Shown here: piece after piece, positions 38,180 through 47,423 of the stretch | Numbering within the stretch: the stretch's first letter is position 1 | Layout: each line of letters opens with the position of its first letter | NCBI RefSeq assembly: GCF_001655055.1 | Contig: NZ_LXEW01000016.1 | Location: forward strand, 93,639 to 157,638 | DNA: 64,000 bases | Origin: Providencia heimbachae ATCC 35613 | GTDB taxonomy: Bacteria > Pseudomonadota > Gammaproteobacteria > Enterobacterales > Enterobacteriaceae | Direction: 5' to 3' | Position numbers and translations under genes: made by a program | Notes under the pieces: model-generated | The model's input: only the letters and a program-made list of their open reading frames with translations | Told to the model about the DNA's origin: nothing | The model's database searches: none

Positions 38180-38304
38180 GGCCTGTTGATCGTTGAAGGT
38201 CAATTTTTATTCGAATAAAGACCTTTTTGGCGAGGCGAGAGGTTCGTCGCTTAGTAAACTAAGCAAGAGCCTCTCAACGGTGATTAATTTTACCGTTAGC
38301 CTCA
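38180..38304. other. Structured spacer between convergent glsA and uvrB
   Basis: 125 bases rich in secondary structure. GAGAGG (38237-38242) pairs with CCTCTC (38270-38275) and an inner GCTTAG/CTAAGC stem (38249-38254 with 38259-38264) stacks inside it. GGTC...GACC-type arms around the A/T block at 38200-38225 form a second possible hairpin. It probably terminates both genes but looks more elaborate than needed. Confidence 0.5.
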
Positions 38305-40320
38305 TTAAGAGTTAGCAATAAATTGATTTCTCAATGTTTGTAGGTCATCCCTCAATCGAGCAGCCGCCTCAAATTCAAGATCTTGTGCATGCTTATACAT
38401 CTGCGCTTCAAGCTGTGAAATGCGCTTTTCCAACTCTTTTGTTGTCATTGATTGTGCATCCGCGATCACATCCTGTTTGATGCTATCTTTGCTGCGTTTA
38501 CCTTTACCACCGACCTTATGGCCAATTTGGAGGATATCACCCACTTTCTTATTTAAGCCTTGAGGTATGATCCCATGCTGTTCGTTAAATTCGATCTGCT
38601 TAGCCCGGCGACGTTCCGTTTCGGCAATGGCTTTCGCCATTGATTTGGTGATCCGATCCCCATACAGGATCGCTCTACCATTCAGATTTCGCGCTGCACG
38701 CCCTATTGTCTGAATAAGCGAACGCTCAGAACGCAGGAAGCCTTCTTTATCTGCATCAAGGATCGCAACCAGAGAAACTTCAGGCATGTCGAGCCCTTCT
38801 CTTAACAAGTTAATTCCAACGAGAACATCAAACTCACCAAGACGTAAATCACGAATAATTTCAACACGTTCAACCGTTTCAATATCAGAGTGAAGATAAC
38901 GAACACGTTCCCCATGCTCTTCAAGATATTCGGTTAAATCTTCCGCCATGCGTTTGGTTAACGTGGTGACTAACACCCGCTCATTTTTTTCGACTCGAAT
39001 TCTTATTTCAGATAATAAATCATCAACTTGTGTCTTAACTGGACGTACTTCGATAATGGGATCGAGTAAGCCGGTCGGTCGAACCACTTGTTCAATGACT
39101 TCATTACCTGATTTATCAAGCTCGTAATTTCCAGGGGTTGCTGACACGTAAATCGTTTGGGGTGCTAGGGCTTCAAATTCCTCAAAACGCATTGGCCGGT
39201 TATCAAGGGCTGAGGGTAAACGAAAACCATACTCAACCAGTGTCTCTTTGCGTGACCGGTCGCCTTTATACATCGCGCCAATTTGCGGAATAGTTGCATG
39301 AGATTCATCAACCACCAGCAAGCCATCAGAAGGCAAGTAATCAAATAATGTTGGTGGTGGCTCGCCCGGAGCCCGCCCCGATAGGTAGCGTGAATAGTTT
39401 TCAATGCCTGAACAATAACCGAGCTCATTCATCATTTCTAAATCAAACTGAGTACGCTGAGCAACTCTTTGCTCTTCCACTAATTTATGGTTTTCGAGTA
39501 ACACTTTGCGCCGTTCAACAAGCTCAACCTTGATATGTTCCATCGCCTCAAGAATACGTTCTCTCGGTGTTACATAGTGCGTTTTAGGGTAAACCGTAAA
39601 GCGTGGAACGCGATGCTGAATTTGCCCTGTCAGCGGGTCAAATAGTGAAAGTCTTTCGACTTCTTCATCAAATAACTCGATGCGTAAGGCATATTCATCA
39701 GACTCCGCAGGGAAAATGTCGATCACTTCACCACGAACTCGGAATGTACCTCGCGTAAAGGCCTGATCGTTTCGGCTATATTGCAGATCGGCTAGCCGTC
39801 TTAAAATGGAACGCTGATCAATGATCATACCGTCCGATAAATGCAACATCATTTTTAAATAGCTATTAGGGTCGCCCAAACCGTAAATAGCCGAGACAGA
39901 AGCCACCACAATCACGTCACGACGTTCAAGTAGGGCCTTGGTCGCAGATAAGCGCATTTGTTCTATGTGTTCGTTTACAGAGGCGTCTTTTTCGATAAAG
40001 GTATCAGAGCTCGGGACATAAGCTTCAGGCTGATAGTAGTCATAGTAAGAAACAAAGTATTCAACCGCATTATCGGGAAAGAAACCTTTCATTTCGCTAT
40101 AGAGCTGAGCCGCCAATGTTTTGTTATGCGCCATTAGCATGGTCGGTCGGTTTTCTTTTGCAATCACATTGGCGATAGTAAAGGTTTTACCTGAACCCGT
40201 TACCCCCAATAACGTTTGATGAGCAAGTCCATCTTCTAGCCCTTCACACAACTTACTGATTGCTTCAGGCTGATCGCCTGCCGGCTGAAAATCAGAATAC
40301 AGCTTAAAACTCTTACTCAT
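38305..40320 (-). CDS. uvrB: Excinuclease ABC subunit B
   Basis: Damage-verification helicase-like subunit of nucleotide excision repair, 671 residues (E. coli 673). Walker [16 protein letters not shown] lies near residue 39, followed by the beta-hairpin region [17 protein letters not shown] that inserts into DNA. DEAD-box-like VVDESHATI lies near 338, helicase motif QTIGRAARN near 540, and the C-terminal UVR domain ([20 protein letters not shown]) that contacts UvrA and UvrC is present. The ATG at 40320 follows GAGGCG. Upstream lie a LexA box inside the promoter and DnaA-box sequences. Confidence 0.96.
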   Translation of the reverse strand: MSKSFKLYSDFQPAGDQPEAISKLCEGLEDGLAHQTLLGVTGSGKTFTIANVIAKENRPTMLMAHNKTLAAQLYSEMKGFFPDNAVEYFVSYYDYYQPEAYVPSSDTFIEKDASVNEHIEQMRLSATKALLERRDVIVVASVSAIYGLGDPNSYLKMMLHLSDGMIIDQRSILRRLADLQYSRNDQAFTRGTFRVRGEVIDIFPAESDEYALRIELFDEEVERLSLFDPLTGQIQHRVPRFTVYPKTHYVTPRERILEAMEHIKVELVERRKVLLENHKLVEEQRVAQRTQFDLEMMNELGYCSGIENYSRYLSGRAPGEPPPTLFDYLPSDGLLVVDESHATIPQIGAMYKGDRSRKETLVEYGFRLPSALDNRPMRFEEFEALAPQTIYVSATPGNYELDKSGNEVIEQVVRPTGLLDPIIEVRPVKTQVDDLLSEIRIRVEKNERVLVTTLTKRMAEDLTEYLEEHGERVRYLHSDIETVERVEIIRDLRLGEFDVLVGINLLREGLDMPEVSLVAILDADKEGFLRSERSLIQTIGRAARNLNGRAILYGDRITKSMAKAIAETERRRAKQIEFNEQHGIIPQGLNKKVGDILQIGHKVGGKGKRSKDSIKQDVIADAQSMTTKELEKRISQLEAQMYKHAQDLEFEAAARLRDDLQTLRNQFIANS

Positions 40321-40351
40321 TATCAACGCCTCTCAACTTATTCTTCCCAGT

Positions 40352-40379
40352 ATGATACTGGATAAAAAACCAGCTTCAA
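40352..40379 (-). promoter_or_regulatory. uvrB promoter with LexA (SOS) box in the spacer
   Basis: On the minus strand, TTGAAG (-35, 40374-40379) and TATCAT (-10, 40352-40357) are separated by 16 bases. The spacer itself is CTG-N10-CAG (40358-40373; CTGGTTTTTTATCCAG), a LexA half-site pair with correct spacing. LexA bound here would directly block polymerase, as in E. coli uvrB. Confidence 0.75.
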
Positions 40380-40431
40380 GTCCTGAGATAAAATTTCTCT
40401 CTAAAACACTTTAAATATGTCAAAAAAAATG

Positions 40432-40665
40432 TTATCCCCAAAATAACGCTTGACCTTTTATAAACCAGATATTTTATGCTATCGCTTTTTATGGCTTTGT
40501 CGCAAATACAAATCTAAGCCTTGATTTTATTTAATTCGTTGAATTTAAATAATATTATCTTAACGTCCAGAATGACATCAAATAAAGACAAAACCGCTTG
40601 CTGTCTAGCGTAAGAATAGTTTTTTGACGGTAATGCACAGGGTTATCCACAGAAATGGTGGATAA
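40432..40665. promoter_or_regulatory. DnaA-box cluster upstream of uvrB
   Basis: A perfect DnaA box TTATCCACA is at 40643-40651 (plus strand). An 8/9 box in inverted orientation (GGTGGATAA) is at 40657-40665, and another 8/9 box TTATCCCCA is at 40432-40440. As I recall, a DnaA box has been reported upstream of E. coli uvrB. Confidence 0.55.
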
Positions 40666-40960
40666 CTCTTGGAACCCTTTAGGCTCATGCTTTAGAGGTA
40701 GTCTTAAAATTTGTTAAACCTTAATTAAATGACAGTAAGATGACAATTAGCTAAAAAAATTTTCGCACTAAATTGGATATAAAAAAGATATTTTATGTGT
40801 TTTAACGAATATTCATGAGTATTTAACCTAAGAAACTTGACAGTAAATAGGTTAAGAACGTTAAAAATAGTGATTAAAAATAACAATAATATATCGACCC
40901 TCTGCACGTTTTGTATGTAGAGGATCTTATTGTATTTATATTGAATTTACTCAGATTTTG

Positions 40961-41635
40961 CTACAACAGCGAGAGGTTAATATACTGCCCAAGTTTCATT
41001 TCAAGATTTTTATCTTGATGAGGGATGATCCCTAAACAAGGGGCTTTAATCATCCGATTAAGTGTTGAAAGATACTCTACTTGATAAAAGCCCGCAGGTT
41101 CTACCTCATTAGCAATCCACCCAACTAACGACAAGCCTGATGCCACAATGGCATCTGCCGTCAATAAAGCATGGTTAATACAGCCTAATTTGATGCCAAC
41201 AACCAAAATAACCGGCAATTGCTGTTCAATCACCCAATCCGCATAGGTTTTTTCAACGGATAATGGGGTATACCAACCCCCAGCCCCCTCGACTAAAACC
41301 CATTCCGCTTGGGATTGTAGTTGCATTAAACCTTCTGTCATCTGTGAAAATTTGATGGGTTTACCCATTTTCTCACTGATGATGTGTGGTGAAGTAGGCG
41401 CTTCAAAAACAATAGGGTTAACTAACTCATAAGAGAGTGGAATAGAACTATTGGCTTGTAACAGCAACGCATCATGATTTCGTAACCCTTGCGTTGTCAT
41501 TTCACTTCCTGAAGCCACGGGCTTATATCCCGCAGTGGTTAAACCTTGTAAGTTCGCTGCTTGTAGCAAAGCGCAACTGGCGAACGTTTTTCCTACCTCG
41601 GTATCTGTTCCCGTTACAAAATAAGTTTTAGTCAC
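40961..41635 (-). CDS. bioD: Dethiobiotin synthetase
   Basis: ATP-dependent enzyme that closes the ureido ring of 7,8-diaminopelargonate to dethiobiotin. The 224 residues include the P-loop-like YFVTGTDTEVGKTFASCALLQA (given by position, residues about 5-26) with the catalytic Lys and Thr. KPVASGSEMT near 40 and WVLVEGAGGWYTPL near 110 are also present. The start is the GTG at 41635, overlapping the end of bioC and matching the E. coli N-terminus. A longer TTG frame is unlikely. Last gene of bioBFCD. Confidence 0.93.
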   Translation of the reverse strand: MTKTYFVTGTDTEVGKTFASCALLQAANLQGLTTAGYKPVASGSEMTTQGLRNHDALLLQANSSIPLSYELVNPIVFEAPTSPHIISEKMGKPIKFSQMTEGLMQLQSQAEWVLVEGAGGWYTPLSVEKTYADWVIEQQLPVILVVGIKLGCINHALLTADAIVASGLSLVGWIANEVEPAGFYQVEYLSTLNRMIKAPCLGIIPHQDKNLEMKLGQYINLSLL

Positions 41636-42431
41636 GATAAATAAGCCCAAAAACAGTGTGATAAGTTAAAGGTAAGCCTTGCTCTGTGGCTGGGTATACA
41701 GAATCAAGCTGCTGTAAACGTTGCCGGGTCATTAACCCTGCTTTACGCCCCGCGGTTAAATGTGTTGCGCCAATTCCTTTTAGTGAGTTTAATAAATCAT
41801 AAATATTGGCAAAATAAAGCGTATCTTGCTGTAGAGCTAATTGAGTACGCCATGCAGAGCAATTATCGATAATTCCTTGGTAACTTAAAAATGAATTAAC
41901 ATGAGAATGACTATCAAGCATTTCCCAGGCTTGGGATAATTCACCTAATGAATTTTCGGCCAGTGTAGTAAACGCAACGATTCCGCCACGTTTTGTGACA
42001 CGATAAAGCTCCTCCAAGGCAGGATTAAAATCTCGGCACCATTGGATAGCCAAATTAGAAAACACCACATCAAACGCTTCATCACCGAACGGTAGCACTT
42101 CCATATCGGCGCATAAATAATGGGTCGCTGCATTTTTCTGTTTGGCGATATCTAACATCCCATCAGATAAATCGAGGGCAGTAACCTCATTTCCTTGCGC
42201 TTTCATTCTTTGGCTAAAAAAGCCAGTACCACAACCCGCATCTAAAATTTTTCTCGGGGAGGTTTGCCCTTGCTTTGCTAACTCAGCGGTGAGTTGAGAT
42301 AATAATTGCCTACCGCTATTTTGTTGATAATGGGCAAGCGAATCGTAGCGCATTGCTGCACGGCCAAATGCAGAGGCGATTTGCTGCTTTTCATGGCATA
42401 AGCGCTTTTCACTATTCACAAGCAAAGTCAT
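41628..42431 (-). CDS. bioC: Malonyl-ACP O-methyltransferase
   Basis: SAM-dependent methyltransferase that masks malonyl-ACP as its methyl ester, so that fatty-acid synthesis can elongate it toward pimeloyl-ACP. The SAM-binding motif [15 protein letters not shown] lies near residue 62, followed by [14 protein letters not shown] and the FSNLAIQWC block near 125. [12 protein letters not shown] is the BioC-specific C-terminal segment. 267 residues. Its ATG lies 20 bases inside bioF, with GAGGGG just upstream. Confidence 0.92.
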   Translation of the reverse strand: MTLLVNSEKRLCHEKQQIASAFGRAAMRYDSLAHYQQNSGRQLLSQLTAELAKQGQTSPRKILDAGCGTGFFSQRMKAQGNEVTALDLSDGMLDIAKQKNAATHYLCADMEVLPFGDEAFDVVFSNLAIQWCRDFNPALEELYRVTKRGGIVAFTTLAENSLGELSQAWEMLDSHSHVNSFLSYQGIIDNCSAWRTQLALQQDTLYFANIYDLLNSLKGIGATHLTAGRKAGLMTRQRLQQLDSVYPATEQGLPLTYHTVFGLIYRD

Positions 42432-43572
42432 GCAGCCCCTCTAATAACCGGTCAATATCGTTTTGCTGATGTACGGCACTGAGCGTTATGCGTAATCGCG
42501 CGCTACCTCGAGGTACTGTTGGCGGTCTTATCCCTTGAACCCAAAGGCCTTTGTTTCGAAGATATCGAGCCAGTTGTAAGCTTTTATCATTATCACCAAC
42601 CACCAAAGGTTGAATGGCGGTCATTGAAGGTAATAACGGCATATCGGGCAGATTAAGATTATTTTTGAAGTATTCAATATTGTGATTAAGCTGCGCTCTT
42701 GCAGCATCGGCATATTGAATTTGTTTTACAGCTTCAGATAACGCTACGGCCTGAGCGGGTGGCATTGAAGTACTATAAATAAGATGACGTGCCGCCTGAA
42801 CAAAAAAGTCAGCGGTTTTATCATCACACAATACCGCAGCACCACTTAAACCAAACGCTTTGCCGAACGTCACAATTAAAATTTCCGGTTTAATGCCATA
42901 AACATCACAGCTGCCACGGCCTTGTGCCCCCCTAACACCCATTCCGTGAGCATCATCCACCATCAACCATGCCCCCTGATGAGTTGCAATCTGTTGCAAC
43001 TCATCAAGCGGTGCACTATCGCCATCCATACTGAAAATGCCTTCAGTGATCACCAAAGTTTTCGCCGATGAAGAGGAAGCAGAAATAAGCGCCTGTAAAG
43101 TATCGGTGCTGTTATGGCTAAAGCGCCGTAATTGTGCGCCTGATTGCATCGACGCCTCTAAAATAGAGGCATGGCTGAGTTTATCGGCAAATATACGATC
43201 GTTTTTCGTCATAAGTGCAGAGATGACGGCATGATTAGCGGCAAAACCTGAAATAAACAGCAAGGCTTTTGAATACCCTAGCCACTCGGCTAATTGTTTT
43301 TCAAGATGATGATGTGCTTTGGTATAACCTGTAATATGGCCAGAACCACCACTACCCACTCCGTATTCAGCCGCCCCTTGTTGCCACGCGGCGATAATAT
43401 CTTTGTGCTGACTGAGCCCTAAATAATCATTGGATGAAAAATTTAAATAGCTCTTCCCCTGATAACTTAGCTCCCGAGCATTCGCACTATCTACACATTG
43501 TCGTTCACGCCATGCGGAGACTTGCTTTCGTTGCTGCAACTGCGTTTCTATAAATGTATTCCAACCCATCAT
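42412..43572 (-). CDS. bioF: 8-amino-7-oxononanoate synthase
   Basis: PLP-dependent enzyme joining pimeloyl-thioester and alanine with loss of CO2 to give 8-amino-7-oxononanoate. The 386 residues contain [13 protein letters not shown] near 45, the substrate-site [25 protein letters not shown] near 205 and the PLP-lysine segment [16 protein letters not shown] near 235. The ATG overlaps the bioB stop, showing tight coupling. The pimeloyl chain it uses is produced through BioC plus the fatty-acid enzymes. Confidence 0.94.
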   Translation of the reverse strand: MMGWNTFIETQLQQRKQVSAWRERQCVDSANARELSYQGKSYLNFSSNDYLGLSQHKDIIAAWQQGAAEYGVGSGGSGHITGYTKAHHHLEKQLAEWLGYSKALLFISGFAANHAVISALMTKNDRIFADKLSHASILEASMQSGAQLRRFSHNSTDTLQALISASSSSAKTLVITEGIFSMDGDSAPLDELQQIATHQGAWLMVDDAHGMGVRGAQGRGSCDVYGIKPEILIVTFGKAFGLSGAAVLCDDKTADFFVQAARHLIYSTSMPPAQAVALSEAVKQIQYADAARAQLNHNIEYFKNNLNLPDMPLLPSMTAIQPLVVGDNDKSLQLARYLRNKGLWVQGIRPPTVPRGSARLRITLSAVHQQNDIDRLLEGLHDFACE

Positions 43573-44606
43573 ACAGCCGCGTTGTAAAACTGTGGGTTAT
43601 CAGCGGTTAACAGTGTTTCTGCTATTTGTGCCGCTTGTTGGTTATCACCTTCAGTAATGTGGATACGTTCTGGGTTGATATCTAATTTTCTAAATAAAGC
43701 TAAATCTTTGTTTTCATCAGGGTTTGGCGTCGTCAGTAATTTGCAGCCATAGAATACTGAGTTAGCTCCTGCCATAAAGCATAGTGCTTGAGTTTGTTCA
43801 TTCATGTATTCACGCCCAGCAGAAAGCCTGACATAAGAAGCGGGCATCATGATGCGAGCAACAGCAATCGTACGAATAAAATCAAAGGCATCGACATCTT
43901 CGTTATCTGCCATCGGTGTGCCTTCCACTTTCATCAACATGTTAATTGGCACACTTTCAGGTGGCTTAGGTAAATTAGCCAGTTGTACCAATAATGCCGC
44001 GCGATCACTCACGTTCTCACCAAGGCCTAAAATCCCACCAGAACACACTTTCATGCCGGCACCGCGCACATTCTCCAATGTATCAAGGCGATCTTGATAG
44101 GTTCGAGTGGTAATAATACTGCCGTAATATTCAGGAGAGGTATCTAGATTATGATTGTAATAATCCAGTCCTGCCTCGGCTAGCCGCTGAGCTTGTGCAT
44201 TATCAATCATGCCAAGAGTCATGCAGGTTTCCATTCCAAGAGATTTAACTTCTTTGACCATCATTTCAAGATAAGGCATATCGCGTTCTTTTGGGTTACG
44301 CCATGCCGCCCCCATACAAAAACGGGTCGAACCTGCCTGCTTGGCTTTCTTTGCTGATTCAAGCACTTGTTCAATTTCCATTAAACGTTCAGTTTCTAAC
44401 CCTGTTTTATAGCGGGCACTCTGTGCGCAGTATTTACAATCTTCAGGACATGCACCGGTTTTAATCGAAAGCAAGGTGCTGACTTGAACTTGTTGTGGGT
44501 CAAAATATTGACGATGAATTTGCTGTGCTTGGAATAACAATTCAAAAAACGGCATTGAAAACAGTTCATTAGCTTGTTTTATTGTCCACTGTTTTAATTG
44601 ACTCAC
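43569..44606 (-). CDS. bioB: Biotin synthase
   Basis: Radical-SAM enzyme that inserts sulfur into dethiobiotin to form biotin. The CxxxCxxC cluster motif CPEDCKYC lies near residue 53. The conserved block [16 protein letters not shown], the second-cluster Cys in [15 protein letters not shown], and [24 protein letters not shown] (about 262-285) with the Arg ligand are all present. 345 residues. First gene of bioBFCD; it diverges from bioA across a BirA operator. Confidence 0.95.
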   Translation of the reverse strand: MSQLKQWTIKQANELFSMPFFELLFQAQQIHRQYFDPQQVQVSTLLSIKTGACPEDCKYCAQSARYKTGLETERLMEIEQVLESAKKAKQAGSTRFCMGAAWRNPKERDMPYLEMMVKEVKSLGMETCMTLGMIDNAQAQRLAEAGLDYYNHNLDTSPEYYGSIITTRTYQDRLDTLENVRGAGMKVCSGGILGLGENVSDRAALLVQLANLPKPPESVPINMLMKVEGTPMADNEDVDAFDFIRTIAVARIMMPASYVRLSAGREYMNEQTQALCFMAGANSVFYGCKLLTTPNPDENKDLALFRKLDINPERIHITEGDNQQAAQIAETLLTADNPQFYNAAV

Positions 44607-44658
44607 GGAAACTCTCCAGTTTAAAAAGTTGTTGCCAGTTTAAATATTGCGATTATCA

Positions 44659-44689
44659 TGTCAACTAAATTAATAAAATAAAGTTGACG
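44659..44689. promoter_or_regulatory. BirA (biotin repressor) operator between bioB and bioA
   Basis: TGTCAACT (44659-44666) and AGTTGACG (44682-44689) are inverted arms separated by 15 A/T-rich bases, the geometry of the BirA operator. The half-site reads GTCAACT instead of the E. coli GTAAACC. Holo-BirA bound here would silence both transcripts when biotin is plentiful. Confidence 0.75.
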
Positions 44690-44699
44690 AATAGGCCGT

Positions 44700-45980
44700 A
44701 TGAAACCCTTAATGGACCGCAGTGATATCGAGTTTGATGCTAAACATATTTGGCATCCCTACACATCAATGAGCCAACCTATTCCGGCTTACCCTATCGT
44801 TGCGGCACAAGGTGCTGAGCTGATTATGGCTAATGGTAAAAAGCTGGTGGATGGCATGTCTTCGTGGTGGGCAACCATTCATGGTTGCAATCACTCCGTA
44901 CTTAACCAAGCGGCAATTGACCAAATTAATCAAATGTCACATGTGATGTTTGGCGGGATCACTCATCCTCCAGCAATCAGCCTGTGTAGAAAATTGGTTA
45001 CTATCACCCCCGAGCCCCTTGAGTGTGTGTTTTTAGCCGATTCAGGCTCTGTTGCTGTTGAAGTTGCCTTGAAAATGGCGCTGCAATATTGGCAAGCGAA
45101 AGGGGAAAAACGCCAGCGAATTTTGACCTTACGTCATGGATATCATGGAGATACGTTCGGTGCGATGGCAGTTTGCGACCCTGATAATTCCATGCATGGT
45201 TTATACAAAGGCTACCTTCCTCCACATATTTTTGTTGATGCACCACAATGCGGTTTTTACGATGAATGGGATCAAAGGGATTTAGCGCCACTTGAACAGC
45301 AATTAGCAAAAAACCACCGTGAAATTGCGGCGATTATCCTCGAACCTATCGTCCAAGGTGCAGGAGGAATGCGTTTTTATCATCCCGAATATTTAAAAGG
45401 TGTCCGTATTTTATGCGACCAATACGGCATATTATTAATCGCTGATGAAATTGCCACAGGCTTTGGGCGTACAGGAAAGTTATTTGCTTGCCATCACGCC
45501 GATATATCTCCTGATATCATGTGTTTAGGCAAAGCCTTAACGGGAGGATATATGACGTTATCGGCTACTATCACCACACGCCATGTCGCCGAAACCATCA
45601 GTAATGGGGATGCGGGTTGCTTTATGCATGGCCCAACATTTATGGGAAATCCACTGGCTTGCGCCGTCGCTAACGCCAGTCTAAAGCTGTTATTGGATAG
45701 CCCTTGGCAACAAACCATTGCTAATATTGAACAACAATTAATGGCAGAACTTATGCCACTAGCAAGCTATTCCAGCGTACAGGATGTGCGTGTGCTTGGC
45801 GCTATTGGTGTGATTGAGATGAAGCAACCCGTGAACACAGCAGCATTACAAAAAGTCTTTGTGGAAGCCGGCGTGTGGATCCGCCCATTCGGCAAACTTA
45901 TCTATGTGATGCCGCCTTATATCATTACCCCAGAGCAACTGAGTAAAATTACCAGTGCGATGAGAATGGTTTTAAATTAA
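44700..45980 (+). CDS. bioA: Adenosylmethionine-8-amino-7-oxononanoate aminotransferase
   Basis: PLP aminotransferase that converts 8-amino-7-oxononanoate to 7,8-diaminopelargonate using S-adenosylmethionine as amino donor. The 426 residues include [32 protein letters not shown] near 50, [19 protein letters not shown], the PLP Asp in [15 protein letters not shown] near 245 and the PLP Lys in [16 protein letters not shown] near 275. A second in-frame ATG lies 12 bases downstream. It is followed directly by a 9-bp microsatellite. Confidence 0.95.
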   Translation: MKPLMDRSDIEFDAKHIWHPYTSMSQPIPAYPIVAAQGAELIMANGKKLVDGMSSWWATIHGCNHSVLNQAAIDQINQMSHVMFGGITHPPAISLCRKLVTITPEPLECVFLADSGSVAVEVALKMALQYWQAKGEKRQRILTLRHGYHGDTFGAMAVCDPDNSMHGLYKGYLPPHIFVDAPQCGFYDEWDQRDLAPLEQQLAKNHREIAAIILEPIVQGAGGMRFYHPEYLKGVRILCDQYGILLIADEIATGFGRTGKLFACHHADISPDIMCLGKALTGGYMTLSATITTRHVAETISNGDAGCFMHGPTFMGNPLACAVANASLKLLLDSPWQQTIANIEQQLMAELMPLASYSSVQDVRVLGAIGVIEMKQPVNTAALQKVFVEAGVWIRPFGKLIYVMPPYIITPEQLSKITSAMRMVLN

Positions 45981-45983
45981 TTT

Positions 45984-46018
45984 ATTTTTATTATTTTTAT
46001 TATTTTTATTATTTTTAT
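45984..46018 (+). repeat. 9-bp tandem repeat (ATTTTTATT-type) after bioA
   Basis: The hexamer ATTTTT recurs at 45984, 45993, 46002 and 46011, exactly 9 bases apart, with ATT or TTT between. It begins 3 bases after the bioA stop. A polymerase-slippage microsatellite; on the RNA it is U-rich but has no preceding stem. Confidence 0.8.
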
Positions 46019-46037
46019 AATAAGAAAATCTCCTAAA

Positions 46038-46151
46038 TAGTTCATGCTACAGGTAGGCGGCAAGCAAAGGTATCCCGGGGAGCATACACTAGTATGTGAC
46101 TCGGGTAGCTGAGCGCAGCCAACACCCCTGTAGCGTGAAATATGACGGAGA
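46038..46151. repeat. Dispersed intergenic repeat, copy 3
   Basis: It contains GGTAGGCGGCAAGCAAAGG, CCCGGGGAGCATACAC, GGTAGCTGAGCGCAGCCAAC and ends GTGAAATATGACGGAGATTA. It shares several blocks with the copy at 62611. Its end touches the stop codon of pgl. The centre GCATACACTAGTATGTGAC is itself palindromic. Confidence 0.65.
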
Positions 46152-47132
46152 TTACAAAACCAAGACCCACATAGGCCCACTGCCGACCAAATACCTACCT
46201 ATTTGCGTCAACTTACCGGTAATTACATCTATCTCCGATACCGCAATATGATCTGACTTCTGCCCACTTGAGATCAAAAAGCGTCCAGTTCCGTCAATAT
46301 TAAAACCTCGTGGATGCATTTCGGTTGGATAGCGGTTTTCCAGCGTCAATGTTTTACCATCATCCGATATCAAATAGTGGCTAATATAACTGTCTGAACG
46401 TTCGCTGGCATACAGGTGGCGACCATCTGGCGTCACATGAATATCTGCCGCCCAGCGAGGGCTCTGATTACCTTCTGGATATATCGCGATATTTTGCATT
46501 TCGCGATAACGGGTAAATTTATGGTACACATTAATGGTTGAATCCAACTCATTAAGGCAATAAATTATTTTTTCGCGAGGATGGAAAGCTAAATGGCGAG
46601 GCCCTGATTTAACTGCCGTGGTAATTTGATCGGCTGTCGCTTCGGTTAAATAACCGTTTTTATCCAAATCAAATAAACGGATATGATCTTCACCCAAACA
46701 CGGTACCCACAATTGCTGATTATCAGCATCAACATGAGATGAATGCGGATTATGCAACCCTTCAATCACTTGAATCGGTGACATTGGAATACCATCGCCG
46801 TTAATCGGTAATACCGCCAGATTTCCTTGATGATAAGAGGGGACAAACAGATATTTACCGCTGTTATCTAATGACAAATGAACAGGGGTTCCTGGCACTG
46901 AAGTTTCTGCTTTTTGGCGTAATGTACCTTTAGCTTCAATCTGATAAGTCACTACCCTAAAATTGGGGCGCACACCAATATAAAGGTGTTTTTTATCATG
47001 GCTTAGTACCATGGGTTGCACTTGACCCGGAGTGCTAACTGTTTGAATAAGGGTAAACTCGCCGGCTTGGTTCATCGACCACACATGAATTTGCTGGCTT
47101 TCGGGACTCGCAATATAAACAACCTGATCCAT
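46152..47132 (-). CDS. pgl: 6-phosphogluconolactonase
   Basis: YbhE-type lactonase of the pentose phosphate pathway that hydrolyses 6-phosphoglucono-1,5-lactone. It is a seven-bladed beta-propeller with repeating motifs such as YIASPESQQIHVWSM, GVRPNFRVVTYQI and HVTPDGRHLYASERSDSYI. The 326 residues are slightly short of E. coli (331). The C-terminus GPMWVLVL stops where a repeat element begins, so the last residues may have been replaced by repeat insertion. Confidence 0.9.
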   Translation of the reverse strand: MDQVVYIASPESQQIHVWSMNQAGEFTLIQTVSTPGQVQPMVLSHDKKHLYIGVRPNFRVVTYQIEAKGTLRQKAETSVPGTPVHLSLDNSGKYLFVPSYHQGNLAVLPINGDGIPMSPIQVIEGLHNPHSSHVDADNQQLWVPCLGEDHIRLFDLDKNGYLTEATADQITTAVKSGPRHLAFHPREKIIYCLNELDSTINVYHKFTRYREMQNIAIYPEGNQSPRWAADIHVTPDGRHLYASERSDSYISHYLISDDGKTLTLENRYPTEMHPRGFNIDGTGRFLISSGQKSDHIAVSEIDVITGKLTQIGRYLVGSGPMWVLVL

Positions 47133-47423
47133 CTTGACTCCTAGAAGTGCTTCAGCGCACTGTTAATCTATAATACTGATAACCTGCAATATAATCGTTT
47201 ACTATACACAAAATAATTTAAGATGCATGTCGTCGAAAAATGAAACATTTTTAAGGATTGAATGAAACCCGCAGCACTGTAGATTGAATCATAACAACTA
47301 AAATAATAATGATACTAAAACGCTTCAGTTACCGTTATGATGATAAAACGTACTTAAAATTCTTCCTCCTATATTCACAATATCAGTAATATAGGCAACC
47401 TCTAAAATCACGTGGAGCCGTTT
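47133..47423. other. Divergent pgl/ybhA region with a repeat fragment
   Basis: 291 bases. One end of the dispersed repeat (TATACACAAAATAATTTAAG, 47203-47222) is present without its partner end. The rest is A/T-rich promoter-like DNA with no frame. Confidence 0.45.

Larger units (their letters stand above)
40321..40960. other. Long uvrB upstream region without genes
   Basis: 640 bases between bioD and uvrB, both on the minus strand. It contains the uvrB promoter with SOS box, DnaA-box-like sequences, and a short hairpin near bioD (CCTCT/AGAGG, around 40903-40923). A minus-strand frame at 40725-40907 is hydrophobic, starts at GTG without a ribosome site, and is not supported. The length is unusual in this otherwise compact gene order. 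Confidence 0.55.

Noticed and set aside
40725..40907. A 60-codon hydrophobic minus-strand frame upstream of uvrB
   Set aside because: It starts at GTG with no ribosome site, has A/T-driven composition, and nothing about it resembles a protein family.
45977..46180. Minus-strand frame reading through the microsatellite (repeated Ile-Ile-Lys)
   Set aside because: It is low-complexity translation of the 9-bp repeat plus a dispersed repeat element.
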